A DNA stretch of 64,000 bases. Origin: Geodermatophilus poikilotrophus (GTDB taxonomy: Bacteria; Actinomycetota; Actinomycetes; Mycobacteriales; Geodermatophilaceae). Of this stretch, positions 24,814 through 33,788 are shown one piece after another (positions within the stretch are counted from its first letter, which is position 1; every line of letters begins with the position of its first letter). The notes below the pieces were generated by a model. That model was not told where the DNA came from. It saw only the letters and a program-made list of their open reading frames with translations, and searched no databases. The stretch lies in assembly GCF_900111455.1 (NCBI RefSeq), contig NZ_FOIE01000001.1:818376-882375 (forward strand), given 5' to 3'. The translations under genes and the position numbers were made by a program.

Positions 24814-25224
24814 TCAGGGACGCGCACGGTCCAGCAGCGCGGTCATCGCCGGCAGGTCGAAGAACGCCGCCGTCTCCCGGGCGGTCGGGCCGCCGGCGTC
24901 CGGGTCGGCACCCGCCGCGAGCAGCGCGCGGACGGTCCGCTCCGACTGCTTGAACACCGCCGCGGCCAGCGCCGTCTGGCCCCGGTCGTTCACCCGGCCG
25001 ACGTCGGCGCCGCGGTCCAGCAGGGCGGCGACCGTCTCCGGGTGGCCGTGGTAGGCGGCCAGGATGAGCAGCGAGTCGCCCTTGTCGTTGGTCAGGTTCG
25101 CCGGCACCCCGGCGTCGACGTAGGCGGCCAGCTCCTCGGTGGCCCCGCCACGCGCCAGGTCGAAGACCCGCGCCGCCAGCTCGATGACACCCGGGTCGAT
25201 CCCGCCGCTCCCCTGCTCGCTCAT
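24814..25224 (-). CDS. Ankyrin-repeat protein
   Basis: 136 residues with about three ankyrin repeats: LANLTNDKGDSLLILAAYHG-type NDKGDSLLILAAYHGHPETV, then VNDRGQTALAAAVFKQSERT and a degenerate last one ending FFDLPAMTALLDRARP. It should act as a small cytoplasmic protein-binding module; the partner is unknown. The ATG at 25224 follows GAGGAGGAC. It lies 143 bases upstream of the AI-2E permease gene on the same strand and may share its transcript. Similar small ankyrin proteins accompany catalases in some bacteria, but not here. Confidence 0.88.
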   Translation of the reverse strand: MSEQGSGGIDPGVIELAARVFDLARGGATEELAAYVDAGVPANLTNDKGDSLLILAAYHGHPETVAALLDRGADVGRVNDRGQTALAAAVFKQSERTVRALLAAGADPDAGGPTARETAAFFDLPAMTALLDRARP

Positions 25225-25344
25225 CGGTCCTCCTCACCGGCCCGGTGCTCGACGCCGCTCCGCCGTGCGGACCCTCGCCCGCCCGGACCCGACGTCGAGC
25301 CTAGGAGGTCCGGCCGACGGCGGGGGCGGCGCGGCGCTCAGCCG

Positions 25345-25436
25345 GCGGCGACGCCGGCCGGCTCCCGCGCGCCGGTCCGCTCCTCGCTCGCCGGCGCTCA
25401 CTGCGGTGCTCCCGACGCCGTCAGCCGGCGGCCACC
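25345..25436. repeat. Repeat family C, copy 2
   Basis: ggccggctcccgcgcgccgg, ctcactgcggtgctcccgac and cgtcagccggcggccacc match the copy at 22375-22436, with an insertion of about 25 bases. It overlaps the 3' end of the dienelactone hydrolase gene. Confidence 0.5.
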
Positions 25437-26167
25437 CGGTCGGTGAGGGCCAGCACCCGGCGCCAGACGTCGTCGCAGGCCTGCGCCCAGTCGCCGTGCG
25501 CGCCGTCGAAGAAGGAGTGCGGCGCCCCGTCGTAGACGGCGGTCTCCACCTCCGCGCCGCCCGACCGCAGCCGCTCGGCCAGCGCCAGCTGTGCCTCCAC
25601 CGGGGTCGCGGCATCGGCCCCGGCGATCACCATGAGCGTCGGGCGGACGGCGGGGGCGTCCCCGCTCGTCTCGGGCTTGCCGTAGAAGCCGACGCAGGCG
25701 GCCAGGTCCAGGTCGCCGCCGGCCAGCCGCCAGGAGTGGCTGCCGCCGAAGCAGAAGCCCACGGTGACCACCGGCAGGTCGTCGCGGGTGCGCCCGCGCA
25801 GGTAGGCCACCGCCGCGGTGACGTCGGCGTCCACGCCGGCCGCGGTGACCTGCGGGATGTGGGTCCGCCAGTCGAAGTCCTGCCCGCGGGCACCGGTCTC
25901 CGGCAGCTCCGCCGTCCGCCCGAACCAGTCGACGGCCAGTGCCGGTAGCCCGGCCTCGGCGAACCGCTCGGCCAGCGCCACGTAGTACGGGTGCAGCCCA
26001 CGGATGTCGGGGAGCAGGACCACGCCGACCTGCGCCGGGCCGGCCGGCGCGGCGTACGCAGCAGCGACCTCGGTGCCGTCGGTGGAGGTCAGGGTCAGCG
26101 TGCCGCGCTCGGCGACGTCGCCACCCCTCGGCGGTGCGGGCGGTCGGCTGTCGGTGTCGTGGCACAT
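25421..26167 (-). CDS. Dienelactone hydrolase family protein
   Basis: 248 residues, alpha/beta-hydrolase fold. The nucleophile elbow is VGFCFGGSHSW with Cys as nucleophile, the acid follows in VIAGADAATPV, and the His is in DGAPHSFFDG, the Cys-Asp-His triad of this family. The N terminus MCHDTDSRPPAPP is typical of actinobacterial members, supporting the ATG at 26167 over an internal GTG. Dienelactone hydrolases act in aromatic-ring degradation, but no ortho-cleavage genes are nearby, so the natural substrate is open. Confidence 0.87.
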   Translation of the reverse strand: MCHDTDSRPPAPPRGGDVAERGTLTLTSTDGTEVAAAYAAPAGPAQVGVVLLPDIRGLHPYYVALAERFAEAGLPALAVDWFGRTAELPETGARGQDFDWRTHIPQVTAAGVDADVTAAVAYLRGRTRDDLPVVTVGFCFGGSHSWRLAGGDLDLAACVGFYGKPETSGDAPAVRPTLMVIAGADAATPVEAQLALAERLRSGGAEVETAVYDGAPHSFFDGAHGDWAQACDDVWRRVLALTDRVAAG

Positions 26168-26212
26168 GCCGCCGGTTCTACCTGCGCACCCGGCAGGCCG
26201 CCCGGCGGGGGC

Positions 26213-26758
26213 TCAGGTGTCGGCGGCGGCGTCGGCCGGGGCGGCGGAGCCGCCGAAGACCTGCGCGGCGACCTCGCGGCGGACGTCGGCCAGCCAGTGG
26301 TGCTGCTCGTCGGCCTGGTCGATCAGCCGGTCGAACAGCGCCCTGTCGATGCGGGGGTCGGCCTCGGCCGCGGCGCGCAGCGTCTCGAACCCGGCCCGCT
26401 TGGCCAGCACGGCGGTCGCGATGAACTCGAACTCCACGAGGTCCGACAGCGGCGAGCGGGACAGCAGGTGCCCGTTGAACTTGGCCCGGGAGACCTTCTC
26501 GCCGAGCCAGACCGCGGCCTGCTTGTACTGCCGCACCGGCAGGCCGAGGGCCGCCATCGTGCTGCGCAGCGACGTCCGCTCCTCGCGCAGCTCGTCGAGC
26601 AGTTGCTCCAGGCGGGGCTCGTAGGGGGTCCCCTGCCAGCGACCGAGCATGCGGCTGACCAGCTCGATGCCGCCGGTGGCCGAGGCCAGGTGGTCGTTGG
26701 TGTAGACGCCGAGCAGGTCGGCGTTGCGGATCCCGCCTGGCGCGGTCGGCTCGGACAC
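26213..26758 (-). CDS. Conserved helical protein of unknown function
   Basis: 181 residues, almost entirely helical by composition. NDHLASATGGIELVSRMLGR, LLDELREERTSLRSTMAALG and DLVEFEFIATAVLAKRAGFE suggest a four-helix bundle of ferritin-like or DinB-like style, but metal ligands are not obvious, so no function is assigned. The GTG at 26758 follows CGGGAG. It ends in an Ala/Asp-rich tail. It is transcribed in the same direction as the dienelactone hydrolase gene, 45 bases upstream of it, and could be in the same operon. Confidence 0.6.
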   Translation of the reverse strand: MSEPTAPGGIRNADLLGVYTNDHLASATGGIELVSRMLGRWQGTPYEPRLEQLLDELREERTSLRSTMAALGLPVRQYKQAAVWLGEKVSRAKFNGHLLSRSPLSDLVEFEFIATAVLAKRAGFETLRAAAEADPRIDRALFDRLIDQADEQHHWLADVRREVAAQVFGGSAAPADAAADT

Positions 26759-26835
26759 GGGTGCTCCCGGGGATCGGACGGCAGAGGTGCGGAACCCATT
26801 CTCACCGTCCGGTGATCACCGCGCGCGGCGACCGG

Positions 26836-26973
26836 TCAGCTGCGCGGCAGCAGCGCGACGCCGGTGCACGCCGCCGCCCACATCACGCCGGCCGGCGGGC
26901 CGAGGGTGGACCGCTCGGCGGCGGCGGCCGGGGCCTCGAGCGCTGCGCAGCGGCCCGGACCGACGACGCTCAC
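26836..26973 (-). CDS. Possible 45-residue protein coupled to the SatD-like gene
   Basis: A GTG at 26973 overlaps (GTGA) the stop codon of the SatD-like regulator, and the frame runs 45 residues with a hydrophobic C-terminal stretch (PAGVMWAAACTGVALLP). In related actinobacteria a small membrane protein often follows this regulator, so this could be that gene or a decayed remnant. No similarity recognised; treat as tentative. Confidence 0.3.
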   Translation of the reverse strand: MSVVGPGRCAALEAPAAAAERSTLGPPAGVMWAAACTGVALLPRS

Positions 26974-27557
26974 CCTGCCGCCCGGGTGAGCAGCCGCGCG
27001 GCCGTCGGCCGCAGTTCGCGCTCCAGCTCCCACAGCCCCGCGGTCAGCCGCTGGCCCACCGCCTGGCGGGAGACGCCGAGCGCGGCGGCGGCGGCGGCCT
27101 GGGTGCACCCGGCGCCCACGAGCTCGATCGCCTCCCACGCCGGGGCGCTGCGCCGCTGGACCACGACGGCCAGCGCGCTCAGCACCGCCTGCGCGTCACC
27201 GGCGTCGGGCGGGACGGCGCCACGCACCGCGAGCCGGACGCCGCGCTGCCTGGCCGCGTCGACCGCCCGGCGGGCGCAGAGGTAGGCCGCCCCGGCCCCG
27301 GCGCGGGTGCTGTCGGGCAGCGGCGCCTGCACCGTGCCGGCCCCGACACCGATGCTCCAGCCGCCCTCGCGCACCAGCCGCAGGACGAGGTCCACGACGA
27401 CCACGGGGTCGGCCAGCACACCCTGGAACTCCTCGCCCGCCGTCCGCTCGAAGGGCCGCACGGTCGGGACGCCGTCCGTGAGCCGCCCCAGGAGGTCGGC
27501 GCCCCGGTCCGGAGTCCGGCGGCTGCCCTGCTGGTCGACGGTGAGCACGTACGGCAT
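26970..27557 (-). CDS. SatD-like DNA-binding regulator
   Basis: 195 residues. The N terminus MPYVLTVDQQGSRRTPDR is the recognisable SatD-type start. The central block DLVLRLVREGGWSIGVGAG and the C-terminal helix-turn-helix TQAAAAAALGVSRQAVGQRL fit a small cytoplasmic regulator. The family is poorly characterised; it is tied to membrane or acid stress in some Gram-positives, and this link is only inferred here. The ATG at 27557 begins the conserved block. It reads in the same direction as the PPOX gene 38 bases upstream. Confidence 0.7.
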   Translation of the reverse strand: MPYVLTVDQQGSRRTPDRGADLLGRLTDGVPTVRPFERTAGEEFQGVLADPVVVVDLVLRLVREGGWSIGVGAGTVQAPLPDSTRAGAGAAYLCARRAVDAARQRGVRLAVRGAVPPDAGDAQAVLSALAVVVQRRSAPAWEAIELVGAGCTQAAAAAALGVSRQAVGQRLTAGLWELERELRPTAARLLTRAAG

Positions 27558-27595
27558 CGCGCGGACCTGACGTCCCTCCCGGCCTGGAGCAGGCC

Positions 27596-28063
27596 TCAGA
27601 GCTGGTCGAAGACCTCGGGGGGGAAGCCACCCGTGGCGATCGGCCCCCAGCGCTCGATCGTGACGCGCAGCAGCGACTTGCCCTGCCGGGCCATCGCCGC
27701 CCGGTACTCGTCCCAGTCGGGGTGCTCGCCGCTGATCGCGCGGTAGTAGTCGACCAGCGGCTCGAGCGCCTCGGGCAGGTCGAGGACCTCGGCACGGCCG
27801 TCGACCTGCACCCAGGGGCCGTCGAAGTCGTCGGAGAGCACGCACAGCGAGACCGACGGGTCGCGCCGCGCGTTGGCCGCCTTGGCCCGCTGCGGGTACG
27901 TCGAGACCACGACCCGCCCGTCCTGGTCCAGACCGCAGGTGACCGGGGACAGCTGCAGACCCCCCTCGCTGCGCCGGGTCACCAGCACCGCCTTGTGGCG
28001 CGGACGGAGGAACTCCTCGAGGGCGGGACGGTCGACCCGGTCGGCGGTCGCGGTTCTCGGCAT
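27596..28063 (-). CDS. PPOX-class F420-dependent oxidoreductase-like protein
   Basis: 155 residues with the split-barrel flavin/deazaflavin fold: PRHKAVLVTRRSEGGLQLSP, VVVSTYPQRAKAANARRDP, VSLCVLSDDFDGPWVQVDGR and the C-terminal RVTIERWGPIATGGFPPE. The KAANARRDP and WVQVDG blocks fit the actinobacterial F420-dependent group rather than pyridoxamine phosphate oxidase. It would use reduced F420 on an unknown substrate. The ATG at 28063 is adjacent to a divergent AI-2E permease gene. Confidence 0.82.
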   Translation of the reverse strand: MPRTATADRVDRPALEEFLRPRHKAVLVTRRSEGGLQLSPVTCGLDQDGRVVVSTYPQRAKAANARRDPSVSLCVLSDDFDGPWVQVDGRAEVLDLPEALEPLVDYYRAISGEHPDWDEYRAAMARQGKSLLRVTIERWGPIATGGFPPEVFDQL

Positions 28064-28126
28064 GGCCTGGACGTTACGACGGCCACGTCATGATCGTCCC
28101 GGCCCTGCCCGGGGTAGTGGCCTGCT

Positions 28127-29485
28127 GTGATCGACCGCATGAGGTCCCGACTGCCCGGCCGCCCGGACGCGTCGTCCGCCCCCGGCTCCGGGGACGACGC
28201 CACGGCCACCGCCCGGACGCCCAGCTTCGCCGCGGTGCCCACGGCAGCGGTCACCGCGAGCCCCGCCCCGAGTCCCGACCGCGGACCCCGGCTGCAGAAG
28301 GGCGTCCGGGCCCTCGCCATCGCCTCGGCGCAGCTGCTGCTGATCGTCGCCGGACTCGTGGTCGTCGGCTGGGTCCTCGGCCGGCTGTGGCCGGTCCTGC
28401 TGCCGGCCATCCTCGGCCTGCTGTTCGCGACCGTGCTCTGGCCGCCCACCCGGCTGCTGCGCCGGCTGCACTTCCCGCCGGCGCTGGCCGCCCTCGTGGT
28501 GCTGCTGCTCTTCTTCGCGGTCGTCGTCGGGTTGTTCTCCTGGATCGTCCCGCAGGTCGCCGCCCAGACCGGCGAGCTGGCCGACGCCGCCACCGCCGGA
28601 CTGCAGGACGTGCAGCAGTGGGTGACCGGGCCGCCGCTGAACCTCGGCGAGGACCAGATCGGCCAGGCCGTCGACCAGGTGATCAACAGCGTCCAGGGGA
28701 ACGCCCAGAACATCGCCGGTTACGCGCTGACCGGCGTCGGCGCAGTCGGCAGCGGCCTGCTCAACCTGGTGCTCGCCCTGGTGCTGGCCTTCTTCTTCAT
28801 CAAGGACGGCCCGCGCTGGCTGCCGTGGCTGGCCGCCCAGACCGGCCCCAAGGTGGCCCCGCACGTCGCCGCGCTGTCCTACAAGACCTGGACCACCCTG
28901 TCGGAGTTCATCCGGCAGCAGGCCCTGGTCGGCTTCATCGACGCGTTCTTCATCGGCCTGGGCCTGTGGATCCTCGACGTCCCGCTGGTGCTGCCCCTCG
29001 CCGTCCTGACCTTCTTCGGCGCGTTCATCCCGATCATCGGCGCCTTCGTCGCCGGCGCCTTCGCGGTGCTGATCGCCCTGGTCAGCAACGGCTGGCAGAC
29101 CGCGCTCATCGTGCTGGTCATCGTGCTGGTCGTGCAGCAGCTGGAGGGCAACGTGCTGCAGCCGATCCTGCAGGGGCGCGGGCTCAACCTGCACGCGGCC
29201 GTGGTCATCCTGGCGGTCACCGCCGGCGGCAGCCTGTACGGCATCCTCGGCACGTTCCTCGGCGTCCCTGTGGCCGCGCTCATCGCCGTCTTCTACCGGT
29301 ACGTGCGCGACGAGCTGGACGGCCGCACACCGGAGGTCGCCGACGACGGCACCCGGGTGCAGGTCACCGGCGACGAGACCGGCGCCACGGTCGTCCGGGA
29401 GCGCGTCGCGGCGCCGGCCCCCGGGTCCGTCGCGGACGACGTCCCGGACGGCGACGACGACACCCCCGCCCGCCCTCCGGCCTGA
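28127..29485 (+). CDS. AI-2E family (PerM-like) permease 2
   Basis: 452 residues, about eight helices. Blocks matching the family are LPAILGLLFATVLWPPTRLL, ALVLAFFFIKDGPRWLPWLA, FFGAFIPIIGAFVAGAFAVL and the C-terminal LQPILQGRGLNLHAAVVILA. It differs clearly from the copy at 23351, so the two are not a recent duplication. The GTG at 28127 has only a weak ribosome site; an ATG four codons later is possible. The C-terminal 60 residues are acidic and Pro-rich. Substrate unknown. Confidence 0.86.
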   Translation: MIDRMRSRLPGRPDASSAPGSGDDATATARTPSFAAVPTAAVTASPAPSPDRGPRLQKGVRALAIASAQLLLIVAGLVVVGWVLGRLWPVLLPAILGLLFATVLWPPTRLLRRLHFPPALAALVVLLLFFAVVVGLFSWIVPQVAAQTGELADAATAGLQDVQQWVTGPPLNLGEDQIGQAVDQVINSVQGNAQNIAGYALTGVGAVGSGLLNLVLALVLAFFFIKDGPRWLPWLAAQTGPKVAPHVAALSYKTWTTLSEFIRQQALVGFIDAFFIGLGLWILDVPLVLPLAVLTFFGAFIPIIGAFVAGAFAVLIALVSNGWQTALIVLVIVLVVQQLEGNVLQPILQGRGLNLHAAVVILAVTAGGSLYGILGTFLGVPVAALIAVFYRYVRDELDGRTPEVADDGTRVQVTGDETGATVVRERVAAPAPGSVADDVPDGDDDTPARPPA

Positions 29486-29565
29486 CCCCTCCGGGGACCT
29501 CGGGGAATGCGGTGGGCACGGCGGGAGCTGTAGGTGGTGAACCCGTATCGCGAGGAGGCACCACC

Positions 29566-30513
29566 GTGGCGCAGCGACCGGAGGAGCTCGTCGAGCTGCT
29601 CCCCGAGGCGGAGCCGTTCCTGGCTCGCGAGGCCGAGGTCACCGAGGCCGGTGCCCGCCGTGGGCTGGTCCTGGTGCACGACGTCGCCGGGGAGTTCGAC
29701 GCGGCCTCGGCCGGGGCGCTGGCCGGCGCCCACCTGCTCGCCGTGCTGCCGCACGAGGTGGTCGCCCGGTTCGACGTCGACAGCCTGGTCGACTACCGCG
29801 CGCGCCGGCCGCGGATGACCTTCTCCGGCGACCGCTACGAGTCGTTCGCCGCGCCGGAGCTCCTCCTCTACGCGCTGGAGGACGACGCCGGCGAGCCGTT
29901 CCTGCTGCTGCACGGCGCGGAGCCGGACTTCGCCTGGGAGCGCTTCGTGGCCGCCGTCGGCTGGCTGGTCGAGCGGCTCGGCGTCACGTCGGTCGTGTCG
30001 CTGCAGGCCATCCCGATGCCGGTGCCGCACACCCGGCCGGTCACCGTCACCGCCCACGCGACGAGGCGCTCGCTGATCGCGGAGTACCCGGTCTACTGGG
30101 GTGAGATGCGGCTCCCCGGCAGCGTCGCGGCGCTGCTGGAGCTGCGGATGGGCGAGGCCGGTTTGGACGCCTACGGGGTGGCCGCGCACGTACCGCACTA
30201 CCTGGCGCAGGCGACCTTCCCGGCGGCGTCGCTGACGCTGCTCGAGCACCTGTCCCGGCTGACCGGGCTGCACCTGCCCACCGAGGCGCTGCGGGAGGCC
30301 GCCGAGGCGCACCGCAGCGAGGTCGACGAGCAGATCGCCCGCTCCCCCGAGAACACCGCCGTCGTGGCAGCACTGGAGCAGCAGTTCGACCAGTTCACCG
30401 CCGCCCGCGAAGGCACCGGCCTGCTGAGCGAGATCGGCGAGGTGCCCAGCGGGGACGAGATCGGTGCGGAGCTCGAGCGCTTCCTCGCCGAGCAGGAGCG
30501 CCGCGGCGAGTGA
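29566..30513 (+). CDS. PAC2 family protein (proteasome assembly chaperone-like)
   Basis: 315 residues. VLVHDVAGEFDAASAGALAG, VVARFDVDSLVDYRARRPRM and LLHGAEPDFAWERFVAAVGW are typical actinobacterial PAC2 blocks, with VSLQAIPMPVPHTRPVTVT in the middle. PAC2 domains are named after a eukaryotic proteasome chaperone; a proteasome role in actinobacteria is not shown. The GTG at 29566 follows GAGGAGG by eight bases, whereas earlier in-frame starts overlap the permease gene. The C-terminal third is helical and acidic. It ends before a strong bidirectional hairpin. Confidence 0.85.
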   Translation: MAQRPEELVELLPEAEPFLAREAEVTEAGARRGLVLVHDVAGEFDAASAGALAGAHLLAVLPHEVVARFDVDSLVDYRARRPRMTFSGDRYESFAAPELLLYALEDDAGEPFLLLHGAEPDFAWERFVAAVGWLVERLGVTSVVSLQAIPMPVPHTRPVTVTAHATRRSLIAEYPVYWGEMRLPGSVAALLELRMGEAGLDAYGVAAHVPHYLAQATFPAASLTLLEHLSRLTGLHLPTEALREAAEAHRSEVDEQIARSPENTAVVAALEQQFDQFTAAREGTGLLSEIGEVPSGDEIGAELERFLAEQERRGE

Positions 30514-30534
30514 GGGCGGGGCCACCACACGCGA

Positions 30535-30592
30535 CGAGATCTGCGCAGTGGTGGTCTCCCGCGTGCCGATGACCGCCACTGTGCAGATCTCG
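30535..30592. terminator. Bidirectional hairpin between PAC2 and MFS genes
   Basis: cgagatctgcgcagtggtgg pairs with 30573-30592 at 18 of 20 positions, with an 18-base loop, between two convergent genes. Confidence 0.75.
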
Positions 30593-30633
30593 CGGAACCG
30601 CAGACCTCGCGGGACCGGACGGCGGCCAGGTGG

Positions 30634-31959
30634 TCAGGCCGCCTGGCGCGTCCGGGCGGTACTGAGCGCGAGGGCCCCCACCACGCCGACGACGGCGAAG
30701 ACGTAGAAGCCCCAGGGGAAGGCGACGCCGGCGGTGACCAGCGCCCCGGTGACCACCGGGCCCACGATCGCGCCGATCCGGCCGGCGCCGGCCGACCAGC
30801 CCAGCGCGGTGGCGCGCACCTGCGGAGGGTGGTTGGCGCTGACGAAGGCGTAGACGAGCACCTGGGCGCTGAAGACGAAGCAGCCGGTCAGGAAGAACAT
30901 CGCGTACAGGCCCGCGGTGGGCAACCGCACCGAGAGCAGGGCCAGGAATAGCGCGCCAGAGGCGAACCAGCCGATCCCGGCGGTGCGGATGCCGATGCGG
31001 TCGGCCACGGTGCCGGCGACCAGCAGGCCGACGATCGCGCCGACGTTGAGGACCAGCAGGAAGGCCAGCGAGTCGCCGAGGTCGTAGCCGGCCTCGCGCA
31101 TGATCGTCGGCAGCCAGTTGTTGAGGCCGTAGACCAGCAGCAGGCCCATGAACGAGGTCACGCCGATCGCGACGGTGTTGCGCAGCCAGCCGGCGGTGAA
31201 CAGCATCCGCACCGTGGCGGCGGCGCCGGCCGCGCGCTCCTCGCCGGCGTGCGGGGCGGTCGCCGGGGCCGTCTCCAGCTGCAACCCGTGCCGGCGGGCG
31301 ACCTCCTCGGCCTCGGCGCGTCGGCCGTGCGCCAGCAGGTAGCCGGCCGACTCGGGCAGGTGGCGCACCATCAGCGGGACCAGGACCAGAGCGGGCAGCG
31401 CACCGATGACGAACATCCAGCGCCAGCCGAGGTTCGGGATCACGACGATGGCCAGCGCCGCGGTGGCGACCGCGCCCACGTGGTAGCCGGTCATGATCGT
31501 GGTGGTCGCCCGGCCGCTGCGCCCGGCCCGGGTGAACTCGTTGACCATCGCGATGGCCGTCGGCAGGCAGCCGCCCAGGCCGATGCCGGCCAGGAAGCGC
31601 AGCAGGCCGAAGACCGTGGCGTTGGGCGCGAAGGCGCACAGCAGGGTGAGCAGCGAGAACGCCGCCACGGCCCCGATGAGCGCCTTTCGGCGGCCGACGA
31701 GGTCGGTGAGCGTCCCGATGGTCAGGGCACCGACCATCATGCCGACCAGCCCGATGGTGATGACCGCGGTCGCGCCGGTGCCGGACAGCGCCCACTCCTC
31801 CGGCGTCCGCAGGGTGGGGATGACGGTGCCGACGACGACGAGGTCGAAGCCGTCGAGCAGCACGGCGATCCAGCACAGCGGAGCGACCCAGCCGGCTGCG
31901 CGGCCCGCGGTTCCCGGACGTCCCGCCGTCCGGCCGGCGCTCGTCGGTGTGCTGCTCAT
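30634..31959 (-). CDS. MFS transporter, aromatic acid:H+ symporter type
   Basis: 441 residues with twelve helices. The signature GTLTDLVGRRKALIGAVA follows helix 2, LDGFDLVVVGTVIPTL in helix 1 carries the Asp conserved in the aromatic-acid symporter (PcaK/BenK) family, and AGTVADRIGIRTAGIGWF repeats the signature in the second half. The family takes up benzoate- or protocatechuate-like compounds; the substrate here is inferred only. The ATG at 31959 follows CAGGAGGAGA. The dienelactone hydrolase gene 5 kb away is the only other hint of aromatic metabolism. Confidence 0.85.
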   Translation of the reverse strand: MSSTPTSAGRTAGRPGTAGRAAGWVAPLCWIAVLLDGFDLVVVGTVIPTLRTPEEWALSGTGATAVITIGLVGMMVGALTIGTLTDLVGRRKALIGAVAAFSLLTLLCAFAPNATVFGLLRFLAGIGLGGCLPTAIAMVNEFTRAGRSGRATTTIMTGYHVGAVATAALAIVVIPNLGWRWMFVIGALPALVLVPLMVRHLPESAGYLLAHGRRAEAEEVARRHGLQLETAPATAPHAGEERAAGAAATVRMLFTAGWLRNTVAIGVTSFMGLLLVYGLNNWLPTIMREAGYDLGDSLAFLLVLNVGAIVGLLVAGTVADRIGIRTAGIGWFASGALFLALLSVRLPTAGLYAMFFLTGCFVFSAQVLVYAFVSANHPPQVRATALGWSAGAGRIGAIVGPVVTGALVTAGVAFPWGFYVFAVVGVVGALALSTARTRQAA

Positions 31960-32070
31960 GTCTCCTCCTGGCGCGACGCTGCGGACCCGGGGAGACGGTA
32001 GGTGAGCCGGACCACCTGACCCAGCCCGCGCTCCCAGCCAGTGGAAGGTCGCCGATCGAGCCCGGACGCA

Positions 32071-32109
32071 CGGCGGGCCGCGACCGGGGATCCCGGTCGC
32101 GGCCCGCCG
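32071..32109 (-). terminator. Catalase terminator, 18-base perfect stem
   Basis: cggcgggccgcgaccggg at 32071-32088 is the exact complement of 32092-32109 with a three-base loop, 15 bases after the catalase stop codon. Confidence 0.88.
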
Positions 32110-32123
32110 CGGAGTGCTGGGTG

Positions 32124-33788
32124 TCAGCCGGCGACGACGACGTGCTCGTTGGGCACGCAGTGCGTCATGACGTGGCCGGTGACGTCCCGCGGACCGTTCT
32201 TGCCGAGGTTGGCCGCGCGCTGCAGCTCCTCCTCGGAGAGGGTCTGCGTCTGCAGCGGGGACAGGCCGCGGACGTCGTCCGCGGTGATGCCCAGGCCGTC
32301 GCCGACGCGCTGGCCGAGCTCGTCCTCGCACATGAAGAAGTGCCAGACCATCCGCTCCTGGATCTCGCGACGGCACTGCTGGAGTGCGCTCACCAGGTTG
32401 GTGACCAGGTCGTCCTTCTCCCACTGCTCCGACAGCAGGTAGCGCTCGCCGGCCTGCGCGTAGTCGTTGGTGCGCGGGATCCGCTTGCGGGTGAGCCGGC
32501 CGGTGATGAGCGGGCCCTGCTCGTCGTGGGTCGGGTACTGCGCCTCGCGCAGGCCGCCCAGGATCGACGGCTCGTAGTTCACGTGCGGGTTGGTGCCCTC
32601 GGCGCGGTCGACGCCGTACGCCATCTGCCCGTCGCGCTGGTTGGTGGCCACCCGCGCCTTCGGCTGGTTCACCGGCAGCTGCAGGTAGTTCGGGCCGACC
32701 CGGTAGCGCTGGGTGTCGGAGTAGGAGAACGTCCGGCCGACCAGCATCTTGTCGTCGGAGAAGTCCAGGCCGTCGACCAGGACGCCGGTGCCGAACGCGA
32801 TCTGCTCGTTCTGCGTGAAGTTGTCCTCCGGCATCCGGTCCAGGGTCATCCTGCCGACCTTGCGGAGCGGGAAGAGCTCCTCCGGCCAGACCTTGGTGTC
32901 GTCGAGCGGGTCGAAGTCCAGCTCCGGGTGCTCGTCGTCGCTCATGATCTGCACGTGCAGCTCCCACGACGGGAAGTCGCCGGCGGCGATCGCGTCGTGC
33001 AGGTCCTTCGTGTGGGCACCGAGGGTCTGGCCCTGGATGACCGCGGCGTCGGCGGCGGTGTAGGACTTCACGCCCTGCTCGGGCAGCCAGTGGTACTTGA
33101 CCAGGACGGTCTCGCCCTCGGCGTTGACCCACTTGTAGGTGTTCACCCCGAAGCCCTGCATGGTGCGGAGGCTGGCCGGCAGGCCGCGGGGGCTGAAGAC
33201 CAGGGAGACCATGTGCATGGCCTCGGGGGTCTGGCTGAAGAAGTCGAACGCGCGCTCGGCGACGCTGGCCTCGAAGGTGACCGGGTCCGGCTTCTGCGAG
33301 TGGATGAAGTCGGGGAACTTGATGGCGTCACGGATGAAGAAGACGCCCAGGTTGTTGCCGACGAGATCCCAGTTGCCGTCCTCGGTGTAGAACTTCACGG
33401 CGAAGCCGCGCGGGTCGCGGGCCATCTCCGAGGAGTCCCGGCCACCGGCGACGGTCGAGAAGCGCAGCGCGACGTCGGTGCGCTTGCCCTTCTCCTGGAA
33501 CAGCTTGGCGCGGGTGTACTTCGCGATGGGCTCGTCGCCCACGGTGCCGTCGGCCTCGAAGTAGCCGAAGGCGGTCACGCCGCGGGCGTGCACCACGCGC
33601 TCCGGGATGCGCTCCCGGTCGAAGTGGCTGATCTTCTCGAGGAACTGGTAGTTCTCCAGCGTCGCCGGGCCACGGGCACCCACCGTCCGCTGGTTCTGGT
33701 TGTCATAGACCGGGTGACCCTGACGGTTGGTCAGGACCGGACGGTCCGCCTCGCTCGGCGCCGGGCCCTGCCATGCGACGTCGGTCAT
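32124..33788 (-). CDS. katA: Monofunctional haem catalase
   Basis: 554 residues, longer than the 480-500 of small-subunit catalases because of a C-terminal extension. The distal His is in [15 protein letters not shown], the distal Asn in [20 protein letters not shown], and the proximal Tyr in [20 protein letters not shown]. It destroys hydrogen peroxide in the cytoplasm. The ATG at 33788 overlaps (ATGA) the stop codon of a Fur-family regulator gene, so both are made from one transcript. A perfect 18-base hairpin follows the gene. Confidence 0.96.
   Translation of the reverse strand: MTDVAWQGPAPSEADRPVLTNRQGHPVYDNQNQRTVGARGPATLENYQFLEKISHFDRERIPERVVHARGVTAFGYFEADGTVGDEPIAKYTRAKLFQEKGKRTDVALRFSTVAGGRDSSEMARDPRGFAVKFYTEDGNWDLVGNNLGVFFIRDAIKFPDFIHSQKPDPVTFEASVAERAFDFFSQTPEAMHMVSLVFSPRGLPASLRTMQGFGVNTYKWVNAEGETVLVKYHWLPEQGVKSYTAADAAVIQGQTLGAHTKDLHDAIAAGDFPSWELHVQIMSDDEHPELDFDPLDDTKVWPEELFPLRKVGRMTLDRMPEDNFTQNEQIAFGTGVLVDGLDFSDDKMLVGRTFSYSDTQRYRVGPNYLQLPVNQPKARVATNQRDGQMAYGVDRAEGTNPHVNYEPSILGGLREAQYPTHDEQGPLITGRLTRKRIPRTNDYAQAGERYLLSEQWEKDDLVTNLVSALQQCRREIQERMVWHFFMCEDELGQRVGDGLGITADDVRGLSPLQTQTLSEEELQRAANLGKNGPRDVTGHVMTHCVPNEHVVVAG

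Noticed and set aside
23351..25237. One continuous 628-codon frame through the AI-2E permease and the ankyrin gene
   Set aside because: The ankyrin protein is in another frame with its own ribosome site; the permease begins at the GTG at 24670 after GAGGAA.
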